From Mixophyes australis (taxonomy: Eukaryota > Chordata > Amphibia > Anura > Limnodynastidae), in the NCBI GenBank assembly GCA_036250195.1, contig JAVHZZ010000006.1:160945224-161009223 (forward strand): DNA of 64,000 nucleotides. Reading direction: 5' to 3'. The position numbers and the translations under genes are program-made. Positions 16,653 to 29,303 of this stretch are shown piece by piece. Position 1 is the stretch's first letter; the number at the start of each line of letters is the position of its first letter. The notes beneath the pieces are model-generated. The model was not told where the DNA came from, did no database searches, and saw only the letters and a program-made list of their open reading frames with translations.

Positions 16653-17505
16653 GCAGTACGGTGGCTAAGTGGTTAGTACGTCTGCCTTACAGCACTGGGG
16701 GTCATGAGTTCAATTCCCAACCATGACCCTATCTGTGAGGAGTTTGTATGTTCTCCCCATGTTTGCGTGGGTGTCGTCATCATCATAATCGTTTATATAG
16801 CGCCAACATATTCCGTAGCGCTTTACAATTGGGGACAAACATGGTAAACTAAACAAACTGGGTAAAACAGACAGAGGTGAGAAGGCAAGCTTACAATCTA
16901 TTGGACAATGGGAGTTTGTCACATGAGGTTAAGTCTACATTTGCAGTCGGCCCAGCCAGACTGCAAAGGTAAAAGTGACTCAAGCTAAATGATCCTGTCA
17001 CAAAATGTTGGTCAGGGGGTAGTTGTATAACAGGTGGTAATAGGGTAGTGTAGTGAGGTTAAGAGGGTGGATGAGGAATATTATAAGCTTGTCTGAAGAG
17101 GTGGGTTTTCAGAGAACGCTTGAAAGCTTGTAGACTGGAGGAAAGTCTTATTGTGCAAGGGAGAGCATTCCATAGAGTGGGTGCAGCCCGGAAAAAGTCC
17201 TGTAGCCGGGAATGGGTGGATGTAATGTGTGGATAAAAGACGCAGATCTTGTGCATAACGGAGTTGCCGAGTTGGGAGATATTTTGTGACAAGAGAGGAG
17301 ATGTATGTTGGTGCAGCTTTGTTGATGTGTCCTCTGGGTGCTCTAGTTTCCTCCCACACTCCAAACTCCATAGGTTAATTGACTGCCAACAAACTGACCC
17401 TAGTCTGTGTATGTTAGGGAATTTACACTAAGACCCAATGGGGCAGGGACTGATGAGAGTTCTCTGTACAGATCTGTAGAATTAGTGGCGCTATATAAAT
17501 AAATG
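16653..17505 (+). mobile_element. SINE copy 2, split by a LINE insertion
   Basis: The 5' part (16653-16775) has a tRNA-like head with an A-box-like TGGCTAAGTGG and a B-box-like GAGTTCAATTCCC. The body resumes at 17327 (CTCTGGGTGCTCTAGTTTCC) and ends with GCGCTATATAAATAAATG at about 17505. The break falls inside the GTGGGTTTCCTCCGGGTGC segment that is continuous in copies 3 and 5. Confidence 0.85.
16776..17326 (-). mobile_element. L2/CR1-type LINE 3' end inserted into SINE copy 2
   Basis: A 5'-truncated LINE in minus orientation; its 3' tail (complement of GTCATCATCATAATCG) abuts the SINE. GTGTC occurs on both sides (16771-16775 and 17327-17331) and may be the target duplication. Minus-strand translation gives the LINE C-terminal segment SRLQDFFRAAPTLWNALPC, then [18 protein letters not shown], homologous in pattern to the end of the LINE at 30.9-31.9 kb. 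Confidence 0.85.
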
Positions 17506-19002
17506 TTGAGGATATGTACTCTGCACATGAGAGGTCACAGCTTACTGGGTGAGGGAGTGCAGTGTGCCCTTCTGCTGCAGGCTACTGCTGAAGTAAAAGG
17601 GCTATTTTGCAGCAAGAGGGAGGTCTTAGTGGAATATAAAAGTGAGGGGCATTTCAGATGCGTTGTGGGCATGCCAAGATTCAGCTATTTTCCATTCTTA
17701 AAATTAATGATAATGTGACGCCCTTTTGACGGTTGGAGGGCCACACAAGCAGCCCATTAAATAGATTAGGTTGCCCATCACCATTAGATGGAAGAAATAA
17801 GTCCCTCCTGTGAATTAAGGGGCTTAGAAGCCACATCAGGGCTATTCTAATATTGTATTAGACAGTGGAGTGTAGCAAAGCAGTGGTCATAACATTTCAG
17901 ATACATAATGGAAAACAATGGATTTTCCACAATACGGTAAAAAACTGAAGTGGCACAAATCATTAAATTTGTAGATTTATTGGTAGATTACAGTTTAAGT
18001 CACATCCCCATGGGCTACTGGTTATCAGCACCAGGATTCTACAAAAATAAAGACTCTTCAATTAAACTTCATGAATAACTTAAAAATTGTCATTTGCGGA
18101 AATCTGACAATACTGGGCAAGTGCATCATATCATAAGAAAAAAAAACAAAAAAACAAAAAAAGCACAAACTAAAGAGACAAAACACCACAATGTAGACCA
18201 ATTGCATGCAAACTTGTAGCATGTTACTCTAGATAATTGCTCAGGAGACATGCTGTGTTTTGGCAGAATTCAGCTTGAGGTCCACAACATGTGGTCTAAT
18301 TTAATGTCTCACATGTTGGAATTTTACAGCTGGAGAGCCCACAGGCTGCCTATCACTGGCTTACCACGATTACAGCAGGTGCCTAGCAATTAATGACCAG
18401 TGTTTATGGAACCATGTCAATCTATAAAGCACACCAGTTTATTACCTGCTAGAACAGACAGAATTAAGTGCTTAGGCTAGATGTGAAGAAAAAAAAAAAT
18501 ATAAAGTGGAGGGGTTAAAGTAATTGCCCACCACCCATAAGCCTGCTTTAGTAGTTTCCAACTGAAAACTTGAGTGATGGCCAAAAATAAATATGTTCTT
18601 AAACAAGAGGGTGAGCAGACTGCTCCTCTGAGCACAAACAAAAAAGCATCAAACCCCCCTCCCCCTCACAAAAGGGATGTGGGCTGAAAATACATAAATC
18701 ATACATTAAAAAGTTCAGTTTGGGGTTCAAAATATAACTGCTCACCTCAACTAAAGTGCCACATACCATTCCCCTATATAGATACAGGGCTGCTTATGCC
18801 TTCTATATGCACATGCACTCTGTGCCAAGTTCAATCTGTAGCATATACAAACCAGTGTTACATGGATGAAAGCGATGCAGAGCCTATCCTGCCCAGTGCA
18901 GGGTTACAGAATTGCTACAATGCATTGGGGAAGAAAAGTTGTGGAAGACAAGTCTGTTTAGGTACACAAAACCCCTTCTGTCCATTTTAGCTGCAGAGAC
19001 CT
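17506..19002. other. LSM14B 3' UTR and adjacent flank
   Basis: No coding signal is seen. Part of this stretch, from 19002 down to somewhere between about 18440 and 17950, is likely the LSM14B 3' UTR. A-rich tracts occur at 18138-18165 and 18488-18500. Confidence 0.4.
17976..17981 (-). other. Candidate LSM14B polyadenylation signal
   Basis: The minus strand has AATAAA here, about 1 kb after the LSM14B stop. Another minus-strand AATAAA lies at about 18438-18443. The 3' UTR end cannot be chosen without transcript data. Confidence 0.3.
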
Positions 19003-22000
19003 TCACACCCTCCCAGTGCCAGCCCTCTGCGTTGTCTGGTTTCTTCTTGGAGCAGCTCCACCCCTTCCTCCCCTGAAGCCACCACGAAAACTGCGACCTC
19101 GACGGAATCTGCCAGAGACCCCGAAAGTTTCAGTGTTCAGCTTTTTCTCCTCTGCCCATGTAGTGCGTCTGAATAGGAGGGATATTGCGAGAGACGTAAA
19201 AATGTGCAATAGCAACTTCAATCAACATTTATATAGCATCAGCATATTCTGTAGCACTTTACAATTGGGAACATTAGAATAATGAGACTGGTATTACTGA
19301 AAGAAGCAAGGCCCTGCCTGCAAGCTTATGCATCAAACCCTTATTGTGCTAGAGGTTATAAGCGCTACATTTTTCATATTGGTCCAGCTGGATTGCAAAG
19401 GTAGAAAGAGCTTAGTGGGCTATATGACCCAGTCACAGGGCAATCTGGGTCATGGGGCTGATTGAGAATAAAAAGAATGCATGAAAATCTCATGTGACCG
19501 GTGTGGAAAATAGGATACCTTATAGAGCAGGGTTTCCCAAACCCAGTCCTCAGGGCTCCCCAATAGTCCAGGATTTCCATATCTCCTTGCTGGAGCACAG
19601 GTGTAATCATTACTGACTGACACATTGTAACAGATCCACAGGTGGTCCTAATTATGTCACATGTGATCCAGAAAACCTGCACTGTTAGGGAGCCCCGAGG
19701 ACTGGGTTTGGGAAACCCTGCTATAGAGGTTAAAAAGGTTGAGGAATCTGATAAGTCTGAATAGGTGGGTTTTCAGAGAATGCTTGAAGACTAGTGAAAA
19801 GTCTTGTGTGGGGAGAGAATTCCAGAGTGGGTGCAACCTGAGAAAGTCCTATATGTACCAGGTATTGGGCTAGAGGGGGTGCCTTCACACCATGGACTTA
19901 AAATATCCCTATAGCACAAAGTGTCTAAACTGAGTTATGGCTGCCTCTGCTCTGTAGGGAACAGATTCAAATTCACTATTTGTCCTTATTGCAAGATCAC
20001 TGGTGCAGAATGTACACTTCAGAATTTGTGGCTTTACAGAGGTTTGCCATACACAAATATATTGGAAGGAACAAACTTATGAATGTTGTATAACAGGCCA
20101 AAAATAGCACATGTCTTGGTCTCAGGTCATGTAAGCAATACATCTGTAATGCAGTCTGTAGTGATTTTTACATTTACCATGCAGTTTCAGACAACTGTTT
20201 AATGCATTGATGATCACAATCACTGTACATATGCTACAAGCATAGAATCTGTATGGTTCTGCTCAGCTGTGACAAAGGACTACATCTTGAACTTGTTGCA
20301 ACATTGTCACAAAGCTTTATTAAAACCCTAGTTATTTAGATAGTCCACAATACCAAGATAGATATTACACTACCTGGATTTCATCTCTGAAGAGATATTG
20401 TCAAAGAAAGACTTTGTACGGTCATAGTATATGTTTGGTCCCAGAGGGTCCTCCTCTGGGTTTCCGTCACTGTTTTGTGTTTCCACCCCAGAATCTCCCT
20501 TCTCATCACCCTCCTTTTCTAGCTTGTCATCTGCAAGTGAAAAAAAAACACAAAACACAATGTTGTACAGATCATCAGCACCAGGAGAAAATCCATGTAA
20601 ACAAGAGCTACCTCTGAAGTTTAGCTTGTCCTTAAATTCTTTGTCCAGTTCTTCTCTGTTAAATTGGGCATTTGCACTTTCAAAATCAAAGTCTCCATCA
20701 AATTTTATAGCATTCTCTTTTACATTTGTTGGCCGGCTCTGACCCCGAGAGCGGTTCCTTGTCCGTCTGTTACCTGCAGAGTAATACATCTGTAAGTGAA
20801 TTTAGGTAAATATAGTTATTGGCAGTGCTGCAATTCTAATACCTATCCAAGTTCTGGGAGAAAATAAGTAAAGGTTTGCTCACATTGAGGAAACCATTTG
20901 AATTCCCTAGGAACCAGTGGCTTCACCAAGGCAGGGTTAATTCATTAACATTGGTTCAGCCAACAAAATGGCTATATCTACGTAGTGAAAAATGCTCTCT
21001 AAATTGGCAAAGCCCAAGCGGTTTTAGTGCTGACTTTAACCGTTAATAGCAGTCACATAAGTGGAAACTGTACAGGAAAATGGATTCTCCATTTCACCTC
21101 TTAAAATAACCAAGATTCTGTCAAGAGCTGACATATGTTACAAACCATTCTCGGTACAATGTAGTATCACATGATCACATTGCCCAATTAAGTCACCTGA
21201 ACGCCGTCTTGGGGGCCTTCTGTTCTCATCATTCACCATATTCTGCGCCGATGCAGTAGGAGGTGGTACTGAAAGAACAGTTAAAACAGACTAAATATTT
21301 TTAAAACTGCAAACTGTTCAGTACAACTAATTTCTTTACACATACCAGCACTCCAAGCCAGATACACTGGCTGTAATTTGGATTTTTTTGACGGCGTTCA
21401 AGAGCAACAATGCCCAAGCTAGGGACAGTTTATGCGCACTCCACAACTAGCAGAAAGGCAAGGTTCAAGCCCTCTGGATTTGAAAGCCAGAGGGGACAAC
21501 AAAAACCTGGACATTGAATCAAGTGGAAGTAGTCAAGAGACTAAGTGGTGTGACTCACAGATTTATCAGGCCACATCTGTCCTAGAGTGGTTACATCTAG
21601 ATAAACTTCACCACTCCCAAGATTTAGGATTTTCATGACACTGGTGAATGCTGGCATTTCTACACATTACAACGCTAGTTGCGAGACACCGATTAGCATA
21701 GCAGGGACTGTAAGATATCACTAATCTAACTGCTAGAGAGTTGTATTCATTTATAGCCAGACCTCACCTTCATTATTCCACTGCATTAATGACTGCCCCT
21801 ATACATTTCATAGCCCTACTTCCCACCGAGAGGTACAGTACTGACTAGCCACTTGTTAGGAGGGATGCTTGATGCCTATAACCAAAAATACCCAGTTGTG
21901 ACCAAATCAAGTTAAATCCTACCTTCCATATGAAGTGTGGCAATAACCAGAAATACACCTGCAGTTTTAACACCTGTGGGGAGGTTATATTTACTAGTCC

Positions 22001-25000
22001 ATGTATGCAGTAAACTGGATTATAAAGCAATACGTATATGGTCAATACTCTTAGACTGCTCATCATATATCCAGAACGTAGGTAGTACCATCTTCAAGTA
22101 CTGCTGCCATTATACTTCACACTGTGTTGCTGTAATAACACAAGAAAGGGAATTACCACCTATTGGTGCAGGCTGGGCTGGTGCTTGACCCTGTCTGTTC
22201 CCTCTCTGGAGCACAGGTGGCCACTTTGCCTGCTGCGGTTTCTTTTGGGGCACACTTTCCACTGGACCAGTCTGGACAGCTTGTTCCACCATTGGACTTT
22301 TCCTTACTGGAACAGATGGGAAGCCAGCTGCTAATGGGAAAAAGAATTTTAAAATGCACTTAGGAGAACAGCATAGATTAGTGCACCCTGCACTGGCCAA
22401 CATTAAGTGCATGAGGAAGCCAAACGACAGGAACAAAGCGTTTTGCTAATACTCAATCACCTTTAGTACAGAAAGCTTAATTATTGACAATACCAGCTTC
22501 ATTAATTCCACAGATTGATTATGATTACCCTCCCCCCTCTGAAGACAAACTGCAAGTTTCCTTACTCTAATGTTTAAACCAAAATTTAAAATAATTACTT
22601 TGATATTACCTTCTTAAATTAAATGTACCCAGTTAATATGCAGATTTGTAAAACTATGCTAGTGCAGTTATTTTAGGTGCCAAACCAATAATGAAATACA
22701 TCTGTGGTGCCACTAGTGCCTTTATAGGTTGTATTCAAATATTGGTTCAGCCAACAAAATGGCTGCCTCCACAACATGAAAACCATAGCAGAAGCTATAG
22801 CAAAACGCATGCAGAGACAAAACAAGATGCCTGTACTGAGGGCCCAGAGTATAAACAAAAGATACATAATAATGAACACAAACAATAAACTAGACTAAAT
22901 GACTGAACAGACTTAAGTTAGACTGCAGCTAGGAAGGTGGAATGGGGAAAGGACAGTCCAGCCTGAAACTTCTTTGTATTCATTCATGCCACAAAAAAAT
23001 GGTTTATGTTTATTAGGGTTGAACCTTGAGTGCCAAGCAAGACTGTCCCCAAAAAATGAAAAACATTTAAAGGCGAACCATCTCATTCACTTCAGTATAT
23101 GTTTGTTTAGGTGAAAATGTATGATGAAGACTTGTTATTTGAAATTATTTTATTCCATTTGATGTAGGATTACTCATCCCAGAGAGATGTGCCAGGGTTT
23201 CTTGCAGTGAACGGTGCACCGTGGCAGTCCATATGATCCATTAAGGATTTTAGTATGATATTTAAAGAAACCTGACAAATAAGCATTACAGGGCCTGAGT
23301 AAGTCATGAATAGCAGAAACATTTTTGCTATTGGATTTTGTCATGAAGCGCTTCTAGGATGTTGCCTTGCCATCTTCCGACACATTCCTAGTGAAAACAC
23401 ATTTTACTCACTCATTAAATGTAGTTTTAGCGTTGAGACCGCTGCATTACAGAAAATGCCAGAAACCAGTGCAATTCATACTGGAATTTATGGATGTTAC
23501 ACAATAAGTCTTTAAAGACTTAATGGTAAAAGACAAGCTGGTCAATACAGAAGGGACACAGAATCAGTCAAAGCCACTCCAGTCAAGATTCATTTAAAAT
23601 TTAAGGAAATATGCAATATAACCTAGTGAATTTTACTGTAGGCATCCAAGGGCACAAGAAATCTTCACTAGAGCAGACAGCATGGTACCATTTTCAAACA
23701 TTGGTAGATTTGTGCTAGGTCAGTTCTAGTGAAAGTTGTATACTTTATAGGTGGTCCTAGCTGGGTAGAAACTCTAAATTGTAATAAGCATTGAGGATGC
23801 AGCTACTGTGGAAACAGTGAAACAAATCCCTAGAAACTAGTGCTATCACAGGCACAAAGCATATGAACTCCCTAGAAACCAAGGCCTCATGCCACAATAT
23901 AGCCAGTTGATGGCAACTTTGTAAGCGGTTCAGCCCAGAGTGGCTGTCTTCACGCGTTAGGTGACTGGTGCACTTCGAACACAGAATTTGAACTGCATTT
24001 GAGATTCATGGTTCATTTAGTATGGCACATGAGCACTGGCTTAACTACATCAAGGACAGTCACAGCATTTGTTAATTGAAGACAAGGACTTGGCTACACA
24101 TGCACAAGAGGGATATCAGGACAGTAGCATGCAGAAGCTAATTTACAACACAACATATGCCAAGCATGTTACCCTTTGAAGAGAGGTGTGGGGGTTCTGC
24201 CAATATAACAGGATCCGGCACCACAGGCTGTGGAGAGGGGGAGGAGCAGGAGCTGGATGCTGCGGCTGACGCCGAAGGACTTACCAGCTTCTCTGCATGG
24301 ATAGGGTAACTGGTTAATTAACAGGTTAATGCACGGCACTGTACAATGCTCTGCAGATCGCTTCAGGCAAGCGATTCCCATGGTTATCCATTTATACAAA
24401 ACAAAATTAAGCATTTCCCACAAAATAAAGCCGACTTCTACAAATACATTTTGAACCTTAAGCCAAAAATGTGCTCATTTGTAAATTCAAAACCAGAAAG
24501 TAGATACAATTTGTCAGATTGTCCTGTTTTTGTAATTAGACATCATGGTCAGTTGGTTGTTCATTCACATAAAGACCTGGTCATTTCATGACCAGACAAC
24601 TGAATTGCCACGAGTGTGGAAAGTTAGGGGATTGTGTATTACTGTACATTGAATATATAGGAAAATAGGGACACAATACAAAGTAAAGGGAAAGGTTTCT
24701 ATGTGGCAGGAGGGTGGATCCACCTGCAGACAAATTATAGACTTGTGCAGATGACTAAACTGGGGAGTAGGTAGCAATTACAGTTGCATGAGCATGTGTG
24801 CAACCAATAAGTCAGTTGTCTAAAGGTGAACAATGCTTTCAATGAGGCTGTACACAACTTCTAAGAATAGGATACATTACAGAAGAACTTACAGGGCACA
24901 TGTAAGCTAGCAGACAACAACATTACACTTCAAAGATTAAATTAACAGTCTGAAAAGGCTGCATAAGTAGAAAATGACACTCATGTAAGCTACATGCCCA

Positions 25001-28000
25001 TTTCAGCTGAATATACATAACTGATCACACAAAGAAAGGTGTTAGGTTTGTCAGTATGTAAGCTTATCCATTTAACTACATGCCATTGCACTGACAATCA
25101 TTTTAGATTGTATGTGGTGTAATAGACTTCCTGATTTGAAGTCTAGAGTGCAGAGTGGTCTATCTAATCCATCCACACTTCCCAACAAACTCATAACATA
25201 TCTTTAGGTCATAAGCTAATACAGCAGTCCTGCAAAAAGAAACATTCTTAGTCTGCATCACCCAAAAAAAGTCAAACGTTCCATTACATAGTCAAGTCAC
25301 TCACCTAGGCCCAAGGAGGCTGCATACTGACTAAGGAGGGAGGAGGCTGCAAGCTGGCCATACGAGGGCATGCCTCTAAACGGGCTGTAAGGCACAGAAG
25401 GTTGGTATGATGTAGTAGAGGCAGAACCTAAAGAGGACTAGACAAACATGAAAAGTAATATGCAATGCCAGCAAAATCTAATTTTAAAGTGCAAGAAAAG
25501 AAATTAGATATTTAACAAGGAATATTAGATATGAATAGTCTAAAGAAACCTGAAACATTCGTTCTACTTAAGCAGCAGGTAGACATGAGCGAGTATAAGT
25601 TACGTGGAAGGCGATTCTCTAACCACACAAGTTGAGTGATCTCTACGCAGACGCTGCACAGTGTGGATTATTAGAGACAGGGCTAGTGATGTCACCAGCT
25701 GAAAGGACTGAAATCAGATTTAACCTGTAACAAATACCATTCACACTGCTAAAAACATGGTAGGTGCTTCCTTAAGTAGGCAATACACAACATTGAACTG
25801 TATTACCTTCATTGCTCACATTTGAAGATATTCTATTTGGGGAGTTAAGTGGTCCTTTGAGGTTGAAAAACAATTCGGCATGGCACCCCCTTTGACGAAG
25901 GTAATTACATTTTCCTTTATATTTACCCTCCCACAAGTCAACATAAGGACTTTACGCCAAAACAGAGCTTACGCCTTTCTCCATGCGTCATCTGATAAGC
26001 CTTTCATTTCTTAAGAGCCAATCACTGCTTACACTGCTTAACAAACTGATAAACTGTAGTGAATTCTAGACCAAAGGGCTGATTCAATAAGCTGTGAGGT
26101 TCCAAAGTTACCTTGGGGCTATATTTCTGCACACAACAGTAATTACAGTAACCAAAAACATTGCTTATTTTTGCTTGTACTTAAATAGAGCAAAGATTAT
26201 CTAAATCACCACACTAACAGTTGCAAGGGTACTATGGAACCTCATGGCTAATTGAAACTGCCCCTACAAAGGGACAGCAAAAAAAAGTTAAGGCCAAAGC
26301 ATCAAGTGGTAACTGCTAATTGTTTCATACTTGGAGGGCTGATTCAAGAAATATATCTGGCATTCGTGTATAAAAGGGCTGCTTGCTCCAAATGCATATG
26401 GTATAACACAAAGCAGAAATAAACCATCAACATTTCTGTCACCACCTGACTAAATGTACGATTCCAAATAGGTGTAAGATATAGTCTAGGAAAAAGTGAA
26501 CGTATCACACCAAGGCAGTGTACAACATGGCTAAACATTAAAATAAATAAACTCAAGACAAATACTTAACCCGCTACCCATGTCCTGACATTAGGTCACC
26601 ATTTTATCACGACTGCATAATGCCATCCACTAAAGTAACATGTAATACTGCCATAAAAATGTAACATGATACAGATTAAAAGGGATGACAAAACCTTAAG
26701 TATTTTCAAATGAATGGTGCATCGTAAACAGATTTTCCTCTTCTGTAAGTGTTGATCACCGCTTTTGACAGGAATTGGCAAGATAATTGAAAATTGTAGG
26801 TAGCATTCAATGCCCTATTCTCATCAAACGTTGACACCATTAAGAAGGAAAGGTTACAACCCACACAGATTTTAAGTGCTCAGTTCTAAATGTAAAAGAA
26901 AGTCATTATGTAAGTGGTTTACAATATTGAGAGCAAGATCTTTTAAACTGTACTGCTTCTTACACAACAAATGCCATGTCAAAACACCCATCACCAGCCA
27001 TTTGGAGATAAACCAATATTTATGAGAAATCAGTCCATCTAATCAATAGGAGTCAGAGGGGGCAAAATTATGAGAGAGGTGAAGTTAAAACAATGTTAAA
27101 AAAGTTGACAAGTTTTTCTTTTCTGAGTGAAGCTCATAGCACAAATTCAGCCAACAGCTACATTTTTAAGACCCACATTATAAAAGCATAAAGTCTTTGC
27201 AATATTTACATACCTGGACAATGGCTGGATCCTGGGGCAATGCATGCTGGGCCTTTGGAGGCTCACACACTGTAATGTCTTTAATATCACTACCTCTGAA
27301 AATTATATATTCATACACCTCTTCACGAGGTGGGGCTGGGCGGTCAGTTGGACGGTCTTCAGTCCCAAAGGAACGCACTAACAGCAAGAGTTCAGAAGAG
27401 AATTGCAATATAACAAGGGGTTATAAAACACAGTATCTACCATTTTAAACCAAAGCATACCATAACCAAGTTAGTGATGTTAGCCCAGTGCCAAGATGGG
27501 TCACAAACACCCCCCCCCCCCCCCAAAAAAAAAAAAACCACCACCCTAACCCACATTACGTACATATAGCTAAATGTGTAATAAAATATTCATCCATGAC
27601 ATCCACTGGGATCCCTCTAGAATAAACCCATGTGGAGCAAAACCACATTGCATTATTTTCAGGACCAAATAATGCATTAAAAAAGCAAGTCACTCATTAA
27701 ATAGAGCAGTGACGTAAAAAGCAGCATTGACTATCCTATATAATAACGAAGCCTGACCGGTATAAACAGTAAATTTCAGGAAATGACCAAATACACCTTT
27801 GTTAAAAATGATAAAAGTCACTGGCAGCTACCACTTCACAAACATGTGTCAGATATTCCCAAATCACATTAATCCTGACCCAACTGCAGAATATAAGTGA
27901 ACGCATCTCTCTACCAGTATACCAGGGCACCCCACTTTTTACTAAATCTAACAGGGGCCCATTTCAGGAGAATGTCTGGAGTCTCAGGAGTCAAAGCCTT

Positions 28001-28450
28001 TGTCCCAAGGGCAGAACAGCAGGGGAACCCAGTGATCCTCATTTCCGCCCCAAATTAAAGACCAGATAACCGATTAATACAATGTCTACAACATAAAAAG
28101 CTGTCAGATTCGGACACACCTATCATCCTAGGGGTTGTCAAATGTCCTATGACGCCCCCTCGCGTGCATCAGTTTGCCTAAGGCGTAATGCCCTATATTA
28201 CGGCAGCTATTTCCAGATCACCATGCACCACCAGAGACCTATAAACCGAGCGCTGCAGCGCCACGCACATACTCGCATGAAAATCCCCCATACTCCTAAC
28301 CAAGAAAAGGCCCAGGACCCATTTTGCACCTTTAGCCAGGGCCACGGTGGAGTTCTCGGTATCGATGGTGTACAGAATTCCCTCATAGCGGATCTGAGCC
28401 TTGGAAATCAGGCTGATTTTGCTGCCGATGTACGGCGTTCCCGAGCTCAT
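19003..28450 (-). CDS. LSM14B: LSM14 family mRNP protein B (RAP55B), complete
   Basis: Eight constitutive coding exons read on the minus strand: 28450-28330, 27377-27214, 25437-25305, 22330-22160, 21268-21197, 20773-20612, 20530-20374 and 19168-19003 (stop TGA). Every junction has GT/AG and keeps the frame, giving 381 residues (human about 385). Domain order: N-terminal LSm-like domain ([19 protein letters not shown], then [15 protein letters not shown]); a Ser/Pro-rich linker with [12 protein letters not shown]; an FDF box ([20 protein letters not shown]); an FFD/TFG region ([13 protein letters not shown], then [11 protein letters not shown]); and a C-terminal RGG tract ([10 protein letters not shown]) ending GTGRV. 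The family represses translation in P-bodies and oocyte mRNPs. The acidic stretch near exon 8 resembles LSM14A, but the C terminus and location beside PSMA7 support LSM14B. It converges on PSMA7. Confidence 0.95.
19205..19865 (-). mobile_element. L2-type LINE 3' end relic in LSM14B intron, split by a MITE
   Basis: Complement of the LINE tail (ATTTATATAGCATCAGCATATTC) starts at about 19223. Sequence collinear with the LINE at 16776-17326 follows (GGTGGGTTTTCAGAGAATGC at 19764; GAATTCCAGAGTGGGTGCAACC at 19817). The copy lies in the last LSM14B intron and is interrupted at 19528-19720. Confidence 0.75.
19528..19720. mobile_element. hAT-type MITE, 193 bp
   Basis: Terminal inverted repeats of about 24 bp with one or two differences: CAGGGTTTCCCAAACCCAGT at left and its complement ending GGGAAACCCTG at right. 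Flanking 8-mers TTATAGAG and CTATAGAG differ at one base, consistent with an aged hAT target duplication. No coding capacity. Confidence 0.85.
24173..24292 (-). CDS. LSM14B: Probable in-frame cassette exon of LSM14B
   Basis: Between LSM14B exons 3 and 5 (counting this as exon 4), the minus strand has a 120-nt segment with an acceptor (ATGCAG at 24293 upward) and a donor (GTAACA from 24172). It is open in exactly the phase needed: exon 3 leaves one nucleotide, and this segment also leaves one. Inclusion would add 40 residues rich in Ser, Ala and Pro (starting [15 protein letters not shown]) to the disordered linker. Skipping joins exon 3 directly to the next exon as in the human protein I recall. 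A consensus GTAAGT donor lies eight bases into the segment, but using it would break the frame. Expression evidence is needed. Confidence 0.5.
26083..26256. mobile_element. Possible MITE in an LSM14B intron
   Basis: Imperfect inverted arms of about 33 bp flank a 110-bp centre (TTCAATAAGCTGTGAGGTTC at left; its diverged complement ending CTCATGGCTAATTGAA at right). Identity is roughly 80 percent by eye. No target duplication was identified. Confidence 0.45.
27508..27538. repeat. C-tract followed by A-tract
   Basis: A homopolymeric C run of about 16 joins an A run of about 12 in LSM14B intron 1. Length is likely variable and assembly-sensitive. Confidence 0.85.
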
Positions 28451-28770
28451 GTTGACGGCTTGTCTAGGACACCCCCAGTCGGCACCTTTCCACCTGGAGA
28501 ACCCCTAGACTGCAAAGCACCGCCCACTAACTCCCCTTATGTACCGTACAAGCGGCTCCTCCCATTTACACGCTAGGGGTGGGGTGAATTCTTGTTTCTT
28601 ACTGCGTACTCTGGGCAGGCTTCTCCTGGCAAGTGACGTTTAACGTGTTGATTGGCTGTATGAGGCAGGCTCAGCATTAGACCCGGCAACTAGTGACGCG
28701 TGAGACAGCTTCTCCAGAGTGACGACAGCTCTAGGGGGCGGCGGACATTTTATTGGTGGGTCTAGGTGAT
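28451..28770 (-). promoter_or_regulatory. LSM14B promoter and 5' UTR region
   Basis: This is the GC- and CpG-richer stretch immediately upstream of the LSM14B ATG. It contains a CRE half-site-like TGACGT near 28634 and several TGACG-type motifs (near 28690-28720). No gene is seen on the other side; sequence to 29280 is unremarkable. Confidence 0.45.
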
Positions 28771-29303
28771 GTGATGAGAATTTCTGTCTATGTTTATTTA
28801 CATTGGAGCCGATGTCAGATGTGCAAAGTTGCTTATGGGCGGGAAACGAGTCTTCGTTATTGTTAATTGTTCTGTTCAGAATCTGGTTTAGTAAGACATT
28901 TTATATTAGATATGTACCACTTGTGACGGTTATCTAAATGTGCATGGCATGTAGCTATACTTATATCCAATCTTGCCAATTGTCTTAAATATCCAGGAAC
29001 AATACCCAGTTTTAAAGATCTGTTGCTGGTAATGTCTCTGTAAGTTTTCACTTTCAGCACAGTCAAGCTCGCTTATTCTACAAGGTACAAGGATTAGCAT
29101 TTCTGTTTTCCTGTGGTGTATAAACAAATAATTGTTAAAGATGCGTATTGCAAAAGAGGTCATAGTAATAAAATTTGGCATGACATTATAGGGATTGTAA
29201 AGTCCACCAACACAATAATGTATTTAGATGTATCTGTTGAACAGCAATGTGTCCTTTGAACTGTTTATTCACGTTACAAAGTTGCCAATATTTGGCAAAG
29301 CTA

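Noticed and set aside
19016..19282. Plus-strand frame rich in Pro and Arg
   Set aside because: Antisense of the RGG-coding last exon of LSM14B.
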